The translations under genes and the position numbers were made by a program. 64,000 nt of DNA from Vibrio cidicii (GTDB lineage Bacteria; Pseudomonadota; Gammaproteobacteria; Enterobacterales; Vibrionaceae), in contig NZ_CP046804.1 of the NCBI RefSeq assembly GCF_009763805.1, forward strand, positions 1,798,001-1,862,000, in the 5' to 3' direction. Position 1 is the first letter of the stretch, and the number at the start of each line of letters is the position of its first letter. The notes under the pieces were generated by a model. The model was not told where the DNA came from and searched no databases. It was given only the letters and a program-made list of their open reading frames with translations. Positions 57,962 to 64,000 of the stretch are shown here, one piece after another.

Positions 57962-60448
57962 TTGTCTTTGATTGAACAAATTCGTACTGGCGCCCTGTGG
58001 GACTTCCCCGGAGGGATTCATCCGGCCGAAAACAAAACCCAATCTAACCAGCAAGAGCTGGTTTTTGCTTCCATCCCGCAAGAAATCGTTCTGCCGCTTA
58101 AACAGCACATTGGCAAAGCGGGTAACCTGTTGGTCAACATCGGCGATCGCGTCCTCAAAGGGCAAGCACTCACTCAGTCAACCACAGGTTTTACTCTGCC
58201 AGTTCATGCGTCTACCTCTGGTATTGTCACAGCGATTGAGCCCAGAACCACCGCGCACCCTTCCGGCTTAAGTGAGTTGTGTGTTGTTATTCGCCCAGAC
58301 GGCCAAGATACATGGGCACCGAAGCAGCCTGTGAGCGATTACACTCAGTGCGATGTGGAAACATTGGTCGATCTCATCCGCATAGCGGGTATTTCCGGTA
58401 TGGGCGGCGCTGGCTTTCCGACCGCCAAAAAACTGCAATCTGGGCTGAGTCGTACTGACATTCTGATTGTCAACGCCGCCGAGTGCGAACCTTACATCAC
58501 CGCAGACGACAAACTGTTGCAAGAGCACGCCGACGAAGTTATCCAAGGCATTGAAATTGTAGAGCATATTTTAAAGCCTCAGCTCACCATCATCGGCATT
58601 GAGGACAACAAACCCCTTGCCATCGCGGCGTTAGAAAAAGCCGCCATCAACAAAGATATCGTGATTCGCGTTATCCCGACCAAATACCCTTCTGGCGGCG
58701 AGAAACAACTGATCAAAGTGTTGACCAACAAAGAAGTGCCTGCCGGTGGCATTCCTGCCGATATCGGTATTTTGGTGCAGAACGTCGGATCACTCTACGC
58801 GGTCAAACGAGCGATTGTCGATGGCGAGCCGATGGTCAACCGTATTGTGACTCTCACGGGTAACACCTTCAAACAGCCACGCAATGTTTGGGCGTTACTT
58901 GGCACACCAGTGCAAGCACTGCTGGACGAGTTTGGCTATCAAGCCGATAACAAACTGCCGCGTCTGATTATGGGCGGTCCGATGATGGGCTTTAGCCTGC
59001 CGCACGCGCATGTGCCAATCACCAAAACCTCGAACTGCATTCTCGCACCAACTCGTCGGGAAATTGAACCATCTCGTTATGAGATGGACTGTATTCGCTG
59101 TGGCGCGTGTGCTGAAGCCTGTCCTGCATCGCTTTTGCCTCAGCAGTTGCAATGGCACGCCAAAGCGCAAGAGTACGAAAAGTGCACCGAGCTCAACCTG
59201 AAAGATTGTATCGAGTGCGGCGCTTGTGCTTACGTCTGCCCAAGTGAAATCCCACTAGTCAACTACTATCGCCAAGCAAAAGCTGAAATCCGCACTCGCG
59301 CTCAAGAAGCCGAAGCGGCCGAGCGCGCTAAACTGCGTTTTGAAGAGAAAAAAGCACGCCTTGAGCGAGAAAAAGAGGAACGGGAAAACCGCTTTAAGAA
59401 AGCAGCAGATGATCGCCGGAAAGAGATGAAATCAACTGGCGGCGATGATGCGATTGCCGCGGCGATTGCGCGAGTTAAAGCTCAGAAAGCGCAAGAAAAC
59501 AGCTCGCAAGCCGAAGTCAAACCAGCCGTTGCCGCCGCGATTGCCAAAGCGAAAGCAAAGCAAGCGCAGGCTTTACAAGCAGGGGAAACCGAGCCTGATA
59601 ATGCCGAAATGGCCAAACTACGTGAAGAGCGTAAGCGCCTCGCTCGCGAGCGTAAAGTGGCCAAAGAAACGCCACCAAGCGTTGACGAAGAAACCAAGAG
59701 TTCCGACTCGAAAGCCGCCGTCGCAGCCGCGATTGCCCGCGCTAAAGCGCGTAAAGCACAAAGTGAAGAGGCAGTTGCAGCGCCAGCAGAAGCAACCGAA
59801 ACGCAAGACGATCCGAAAAAAGCCGCTGTCGCAGCCGCGATTGCCCGCGCTAAAGCGCGTAAAGCGCAAAGTGAAGAGGCAGTTTCAGCGCCAGCAGAAG
59901 CAGCCGAAACGCAAGACGATCCGAAAAAAGCCGCCGTCGCAGCCGCCATTGCCCGCGCTAAAGCACGCAAAGCACAAAGTGAAGAGGCAGTTGCAGCGCC
60001 AGCAGAAGCAGCCGAAACGCAAGACGACCCGAAAAAAGCCGCCGTCGCAGCCGCCATTGCCCGCGCTAAAGCACGTAAAGCGCAAAGTGAAGAGGCAGTT
60101 GCAGCGCCTACAGAAGCAGCCGAAGTGCAAGACGATCCGAAAAAAGCCGCCGTCACAGCCGCCATTGCCCACGCTAAAGCACGCAAAGCACAAAGTGAAG
60201 AGGCAGTTGCAGCGCCAGCAGAAGCAGCCGAAACGCAAGACGATCCGAAAAAAGCCGCCGTCGCAGCCGCGATTGCCCGTGCTAAAGCGCGCAAAGCGCA
60301 AAGTGAAGAGGCAGTTGCAGCGCCAGCAGAAGCAGCCGAAACGCAAGACGATCCGAAAAAAGCCGCCGTCGCAGCCGCCGTGGCCCGCGCTAAAGCACGC
60401 AAAGCACAACAACAAGCAGAAAAGAATCAGTCTGAGGAGAACGAGTAA
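57962..60448 (+). CDS. rnfC: Rnf complex subunit RnfC with C-terminal tandem repeats
   Basis: NADH-binding subunit of the Rnf complex on the cytoplasmic face. It has 828 residues from the TTG at 57962, preceded by AAGGGG. The catalytic part has the flavin/NADH-binding loop [12 protein letters not shown] (near residue 145), the SLBB-type region and two 4Fe-4S motifs, [17 protein letters not shown] and [17 protein letters not shown], near residues 380 and 420. After a charged helical linker (residues 440-500), residues from about 584 are a tandem repeat, six full 36-residue units and a partial seventh, rich in Ala, Lys and Arg with an acidic DDP. The repeat number varies among Rnf C-termini in general; its function is not known. 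The stop overlaps the rnfD ATG by one base. Confidence 0.95.
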   Translation: MSLIEQIRTGALWDFPGGIHPAENKTQSNQQELVFASIPQEIVLPLKQHIGKAGNLLVNIGDRVLKGQALTQSTTGFTLPVHASTSGIVTAIEPRTTAHPSGLSELCVVIRPDGQDTWAPKQPVSDYTQCDVETLVDLIRIAGISGMGGAGFPTAKKLQSGLSRTDILIVNAAECEPYITADDKLLQEHADEVIQGIEIVEHILKPQLTIIGIEDNKPLAIAALEKAAINKDIVIRVIPTKYPSGGEKQLIKVLTNKEVPAGGIPADIGILVQNVGSLYAVKRAIVDGEPMVNRIVTLTGNTFKQPRNVWALLGTPVQALLDEFGYQADNKLPRLIMGGPMMGFSLPHAHVPITKTSNCILAPTRREIEPSRYEMDCIRCGACAEACPASLLPQQLQWHAKAQEYEKCTELNLKDCIECGACAYVCPSEIPLVNYYRQAKAEIRTRAQEAEAAERAKLRFEEKKARLEREKEERENRFKKAADDRRKEMKSTGGDDAIAAAIARVKAQKAQENSSQAEVKPAVAAAIAKAKAKQAQALQAGETEPDNAEMAKLREERKRLARERKVAKETPPSVDEETKSSDSKAAVAAAIARAKARKAQSEEAVAAPAEATETQDDPKKAAVAAAIARAKARKAQSEEAVSAPAEAAETQDDPKKAAVAAAIARAKARKAQSEEAVAAPAEAAETQDDPKKAAVAAAIARAKARKAQSEEAVAAPTEAAEVQDDPKKAAVTAAIAHAKARKAQSEEAVAAPAEAAETQDDPKKAAVAAAIARAKARKAQSEEAVAAPAEAAETQDDPKKAAVAAAVARAKARKAQQQAEKNQSEENE
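59711..60409 (+). repeat. 108-bp tandem repeat inside rnfC
   Basis: Six full 108-base units start at 59711, 59819, 59927, 60035, 60143 and 60251, with a partial seventh from 60359. Each encodes [17 protein letters not shown], then [19 protein letters not shown]. Copies differ by a few bases (for example THR for ALA in the fifth unit), so recombination between them could change length. Reading frame is kept in every unit. Confidence 0.92.
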
Positions 60449-61515
60449 TGTCGTTTTTTATTGCCAGTTCACCACACGCCCATAATCGACGCAGCACGCC
60501 TGACCTGATGAAATGGGTCGCGTTGTGTGCCTTGCCTGGCTTGATTGCACAAAGCTACTTTTTCGGCTGGGGCACCTTGATTCAACTGATCATGGCCATC
60601 ACCCTAGCATTGAGTTTAGAAGCCTTGGTCATGCTGTTGAGAAAGCGTTCACCTGCGCGCGCTTTACGCGATAACAGCGCCCTCGTCACGGCATGGTTAC
60701 TCGCCGTCGCTATCCCGCCTTTGGTGCCTTGGTGGATCATCGCCATTGGTCTAGTGTTTGCCATCGTGATTGCCAAGCACCTTTATGGCGGCTTGGGGCA
60801 AAACCCATTCAATCCGGCCATGGTCGCTTACGTGGTTCTGCTTATCTCATTTCCGGTGCAAATGACCAGTTGGAATGAGCCAAGCATGCTGCAAGAGATT
60901 GGGCAAACCGTTGGCCGCGAAGCTACCACTTTTGGCGATACACTTTCCCTAATTTTTCGTGGTTTGACGCTTGATGGCTCTTCACTCCAGCAAGTGCGTG
61001 CAGGCATCGATGGCATCACCACAGCGACGCCACTGGATGCTTTCAAAACTGGGTTACGCGCTGGTGCGACACCCTCAGAGATTCTTCAACAGCCGATCTT
61101 TGAAGGCTTGGCAGGGCTCGGCTGGCAGTGGGTAAACCTCGCCTATCTGCTCGGCGGTTTGGTGCTTATCAAACAAAGAATCATCCAATGGCACATTCCA
61201 GCAGGATTTCTTGGCGCATTAACGTTACTCAGCAGCCTATTTGCGCTGTTTGCACCTGGCGAAACTGCTTCTCCAGTCCTTCATCTACTCTCGGGCGCAA
61301 CCATGCTCGGCGCGTTTTTTATCGCCACCGACCCGGTGTCTGCATCCACCACGGTGAAAGGTCGATTGATCTTTGGCGCCATCATCGGCACCTTGGTTTT
61401 CGTGATTCGCAGCTGGGGCGGATACCCTGATGGGGTCGCCTTTGCCGTTCTGTTAGCCAATATGTGTGTACCGTTGATCGACTACTACACCAAACCGCGA
61501 ACTTACGGACATTAA
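60448..61515 (+). CDS. rnfD: Rnf complex subunit RnfD
   Basis: Membrane subunit of the Rnf complex that carries a covalently linked FMN. It has 355 residues with eight to ten membrane helices. The flavinylation segment is in [14 protein letters not shown] (about residue 187), where the family attaches FMN to threonine, and the [20 protein letters not shown] helix resembles NqrB. Its ATG overlaps the rnfC stop by one base, and rnfG starts 13 bases after it. No defect seen. Confidence 0.93.
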   Translation: MSFFIASSPHAHNRRSTPDLMKWVALCALPGLIAQSYFFGWGTLIQLIMAITLALSLEALVMLLRKRSPARALRDNSALVTAWLLAVAIPPLVPWWIIAIGLVFAIVIAKHLYGGLGQNPFNPAMVAYVVLLISFPVQMTSWNEPSMLQEIGQTVGREATTFGDTLSLIFRGLTLDGSSLQQVRAGIDGITTATPLDAFKTGLRAGATPSEILQQPIFEGLAGLGWQWVNLAYLLGGLVLIKQRIIQWHIPAGFLGALTLLSSLFALFAPGETASPVLHLLSGATMLGAFFIATDPVSASTTVKGRLIFGAIIGTLVFVIRSWGGYPDGVAFAVLLANMCVPLIDYYTKPRTYGH

Positions 61516-61528
61516 ACAGGAAAAGTGC

Positions 61529-62167
61529 ATGATTAACGCCATTCGTCACAACGGATTAACGCTCGCTATTTTCGCCTGTGTCACCACAGGTTTGGTGGCC
61601 GTTACCCAATATTTCACCAAAGATCAGATCAAGCGCCAAGAGCAAGCGCAGCTCTCTTCGGTGCTCAATCAAGTGATCCCCAAACAGATGCACGATAATC
61701 TGCTGTTTGAATCCTGTATTTTGCTCACCAATCCGGCCCTTGGCACCGATAAAACCATGCCCGCTTACATCGCGACCTTGAACGGTGAACCAACCGCGAT
61801 CGCGATTGAATCCATCGCTCCAGATGGCTATAACGGCGCGATTAAAATCATCACAGGCATTGATAACACAGGCACGGTTTTGGCAACTCGCGTGCTCAGC
61901 CATCAAGAAACCCCCGGATTGGGTGATAAGATTGACTTACGTGTGAGCGACTGGATCAGCAGTTTTTCCGGTAAGCAGCTCAATGAAAGCAACTATGACC
62001 GTTGGAAGGTGCGCAAAGATGGCGGCGATTTCGACCAATTTACTGGCGCGACCATCACACCCCGTGCCGTTGTAAAAGCGGTGCGTAATACGGTAGAGTT
62101 TGTCAACGCTAATCGCCAGCAACTTCTGACTCAGCCATTAAACTGTGGAGAGAACAGCCATGAGTGA
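61529..62167 (+). CDS. rnfG: Rnf complex subunit RnfG
   Basis: Periplasm-facing subunit with a second covalent FMN. It has 212 residues. One N-terminal helix (about residues 8-30: [21 protein letters not shown]) is followed by the FMN-binding domain ([15 protein letters not shown] near residue 120) and the flavinylation motif [17 protein letters not shown] near residue 175, with threonine as the attachment site. Its stop overlaps the rnfE ATG by eight bases. It is one of the parts of the operon free of frameshifts. Confidence 0.93.
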   Translation: MINAIRHNGLTLAIFACVTTGLVAVTQYFTKDQIKRQEQAQLSSVLNQVIPKQMHDNLLFESCILLTNPALGTDKTMPAYIATLNGEPTAIAIESIAPDGYNGAIKIITGIDNTGTVLATRVLSHQETPGLGDKIDLRVSDWISSFSGKQLNESNYDRWKVRKDGGDFDQFTGATITPRAVVKAVRNTVEFVNANRQQLLTQPLNCGENSHE

Positions 62168-62853
62168 ACATAAAACTTTGCTGAAAAACGGCATGTGGAG
62201 CAATAACCCCGCACTGGTTCAACTGCTCGGGTTATGCCCACTGCTTGCCGTCTCCTCAACCGTCACCAATGCGCTTGGCCTCGGTATTGCTACCTTACTG
62301 GTGTTGGTTGGCTCAAACGTCAGTGTCTCTTTGATCCGCAATCATGTCCCGAAAGAGATCCGCATCCCCGTGTTTCGTCATGATCATCGCGTCTTTAGTA
62401 AGCTGCGTGCAATTGCTGATGAATGCCTATGCTTACGGACTCTATCTTTCTCTTGGGATTTTCATTCCTTTGATCGTTACCAACTGCATCATCATCGGCC
62501 GCGCAGAAGCGTATGCCTCTAAAAATGAGGTGTTGCCCGCAGCGTTAGACGGCTTTTGGATGGGGATGGGCATGACCAGCGTTTTGGTCGTGCTCGGCGC
62601 GATGCGTGAAGTTCTCGGCAACGGGACACTCTTTGATGGCGCTGATTTATTACTGGGAGATTGGGCCGCTGCACTGCGTATAGAGATATTCCATTTTGAC
62701 ACCAGCTTTTTATTAGCCTTGTTGCCACCGGGGGCATTTATTGGCGTCGGCTTTTTGATTGCCGTGAAAAACGTGATTGATGCCAATCTCAAAGCACGTC
62801 AGCCTCAACAGGAAAAACCGGCAATCGAGCGCGCGCGCGTCACTAACGCCTAA
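62160..62853 (+). pseudogene. rnfE: Rnf complex subunit RnfE, interrupted by a one-base frameshift
   Basis: Membrane subunit of the Rnf complex, paralogous to RnfA. The first frame from the ATG at 62160 carries [42 protein letters not shown] with the conserved loop cysteine, and the second carries [26 protein letters not shown] with the second cysteine and the later helices. Joined with one base removed it is 230 residues, the family length. The switch is at GTTTC 62372-62376: one base fewer gives [21 protein letters not shown]. An upstream TTG could start the frame but the MSEHKT start has a GGAGAG ribosome site. Without this subunit the Rnf complex would not function. Confidence 0.93.
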
Positions 62854-62920
62854 TCGGTTTTATCGGCTTAGCCGCCATTATAATTCTCCTAGCGCTAAGC
62901 CTTTCCCTTGGAAGTCAGCC

Positions 62921-63562
62921 ATGAACAAAGAAAAACGGATTCAAATCTTGCAGCGTTTGCGTGAGAACAATCCCAACCCACAAACGGAGCTCAATTGGAA
63001 ATCACCGTTTGAACTGCTTATCGCGGTGCTGCTCTCAGCCCAAGCGACGGATGTGAGCGTCAACAAAGCCACGGACAAACTTTTCCCAGTGGCGAATACC
63101 CCGCAAAGCATCTTAGATTTAGGGGTCGACGGCTTAAAAGAGTACATCAAAACCATCGGCCTGTTTAACTCGAAAGCAGAAAACACCATTAAAACCTGCC
63201 AGATTCTGCTGGAAAAACACGGCGGTGAAGTGCCGGAAGACCGAGCAGCACTCGAAGCTTTACCGGGCGTTGGGCGCAAAACGGCTAATGTGGTGCTCAA
63301 TACTGCGTTTGGCTGGCCAACGATTGCCGTCGATACACACATTTTCCGTGTATCTAACCGCACCAAGTTTGCCATCGGTAAAAATGTGGATGAAGTGGAG
63401 CAAAAGCTACTGAAAGTGGTTCCCAAGGAATTTAAACTTGATGTCCATCACTGGTTGATTCTCCACGGCCGATATACCTGTATCGCCAGAAAACCACGCT
63501 GTGGGAGTTGTATTATAGAAGACCTTTGTGAGTTCAAAGAGAAGGTCTACCCAGATAACTAA
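62921..63562 (+). CDS. nth: Endonuclease III
   Basis: DNA glycosylase/AP lyase that removes oxidised pyrimidines in base excision repair. It has 213 residues from the ATG at 62921. It has the helix-hairpin-helix LPGVGRKTANVVL (about residues 113-125) with the catalytic lysine, the catalytic aspartate in VDTHIFRVSNR (about residue 138), and the 4Fe-4S site CIARKPRCGSCIIEDLC (C-x6-C-x2-C-x5-C) near the C-terminus. A longer frame from 62777 lies inside rnfE and is not needed. The rnf-nth order is typical of gammaproteobacteria. Confidence 0.97.
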   Translation: MNKEKRIQILQRLRENNPNPQTELNWKSPFELLIAVLLSAQATDVSVNKATDKLFPVANTPQSILDLGVDGLKEYIKTIGLFNSKAENTIKTCQILLEKHGGEVPEDRAALEALPGVGRKTANVVLNTAFGWPTIAVDTHIFRVSNRTKFAIGKNVDEVEQKLLKVVPKEFKLDVHHWLILHGRYTCIARKPRCGSCIIEDLCEFKEKVYPDN

Positions 63563-63585
63563 GTTCGATTGATTAGGAGCAAACA

Positions 63586-64000
63586 ATGTCAAATGGTCGC
63601 ATTTTACACACCATGCTACGCGTGGGAGATTTAGACAAATCTATTCAGTTTTATACCGAAGTCATGGGTATGCAACTGCTGCGCAAGAACGAAAACAAGG
63701 AATACGAGTACACCTTGGCTTTCCTTGGTTACGGTGACGAATCACAAGGCGCAGTGATCGAATTGACCTATAACTGGGGCAAGTCTGAGTATGATCTCGG
63801 CACCGCGTTCGGCCATATTGCGATTGGTGTTGATGATATTTACACCACTTGTGATGCCATCAAAGCGGCAGGCGGCAACGTCACGCGCGAACCGGGACCG
63901 GTAAAAGGCGGCACAACGCACATCGCGTTTGTCAAAGATCCCGATGGCTACATGATTGAGCTGATTCAGAACAAACAAGCATCTGCAGGATTGGAAGGCT
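63586..64000 (+). CDS. gloA: Lactoylglutathione lyase (glyoxalase I), last bases of the stop outside window
   Basis: Converts the hemithioacetal of methylglyoxal and glutathione to S-D-lactoylglutathione, detoxifying methylglyoxal in the cytoplasm. The 138 residues visible are likely the whole protein, ending just before the stop at the window edge. Metal-binding residues of the two-repeat glyoxalase fold are His8 ([10 protein letters not shown]), the acidic VIELTYN (about Glu56), His77 ([10 protein letters not shown]) and the Glu in GYMIELIQN (about Glu125). TAGGAG lies 9 nt before the ATG. It follows nth by 23 bases. Confidence 0.95.
   Translation, partial: MSNGRILHTMLRVGDLDKSIQFYTEVMGMQLLRKNENKEYEYTLAFLGYGDESQGAVIELTYNWGKSEYDLGTAFGHIAIGVDDIYTTCDAIKAAGGNVTREPGPVKGGTTHIAFVKDPDGYMIELIQNKQASAGLEG

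Noticed and set aside
59482..60402. Long open frames antisense to, and in another frame of, rnfC
   Set aside because: They arise because the 108-bp repeat has no stops in several frames. They have low-complexity translations, no ribosome sites, and rnfC's own frame has the iron-sulfur motifs.
59711..60409. CRISPR-like array
   Set aside because: Units are 108 bases, contiguous, in frame and without unique spacers, so this is a coding tandem repeat. No cas genes are present.

Overview
The window is a stretch of a Vibrio chromosome, and from remembered protein sequences it looks most like Vibrio vulnificus. The genus call rests on a luxO-luxU pair with a divergent Qrr1-type small RNA, a FadR carrying the Vibrio-specific internal insertion, an fadR/nhaB/dsbB block, and an rnfABCDGE-nth cluster. 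Gene order is that of a conserved core chromosome. The only clear mobile element is one group II intron.

Layout. 1-9.6 kb: a tyrosine phosphatase (cut by the window edge), cobO, an AsmA protein, udk, mrp, metG, a membrane-anchored protein of unknown function and fadR. 10.2-14.3 kb: nhaB, dsbB, a YecA-like SEC-C protein and dusC. 14.3-19.8 kb: malZ, a three-gene ABC importer and yfbV. 20-25 kb: ackA-pta for acetate overflow and a DUF4010 membrane protein. 25-33.6 kb: a glutathionyl-hydroquinone reductase, the group II intron, and oppABCDF read leftward. 34-37 kb: moaABCDE behind a molybdenum-cofactor riboswitch. 37-42.3 kb: yvcK, luxU-luxO, qrr1 and uvrB with a LexA box. 42.3-45 kb: a cluster of DnaA boxes, tRNA-Asn and an MscS-family channel. 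45-56.5 kb: three envelope or efflux units (pqiABC, an RND pump pair, emrAB with a TetR regulator). 56.7-64 kb: rnfABCDGE, nth and gloA.

The most striking observation is that nine otherwise conserved genes (nhaB, malZ, the ABC binding protein, pta, oppD, moaE, luxO, the tetR gene and rnfE) are each broken by a single extra base. In every case the break sits in a GTTTC (or GAAAC) pentamer where reading frame and family sequence call for GTTC (or GAAC). Nine unrelated genes with one lesion type in one motif point to a systematic read or assembly artefact, or to something physically special about some GTTC/GAAC sites, rather than to nine independent pseudogenes. GAAC/GTTC is also the known site of Dnd phosphorothioate modification, which gives a testable explanation.

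A second point of interest is a set of three DnaA boxes upstream of uvrB. It occupies the same neighbourhood as the Escherichia coli DARS1 element, which lies between bioD and uvrB. The rest works as expected: Qrr1, LuxO and LuxU are the core of quorum-sensing signalling; the moa operon is controlled by its product; ackA-pta converts acetyl-CoA to acetate; and Rnf couples NADH-ferredoxin electron transfer to ion movement.
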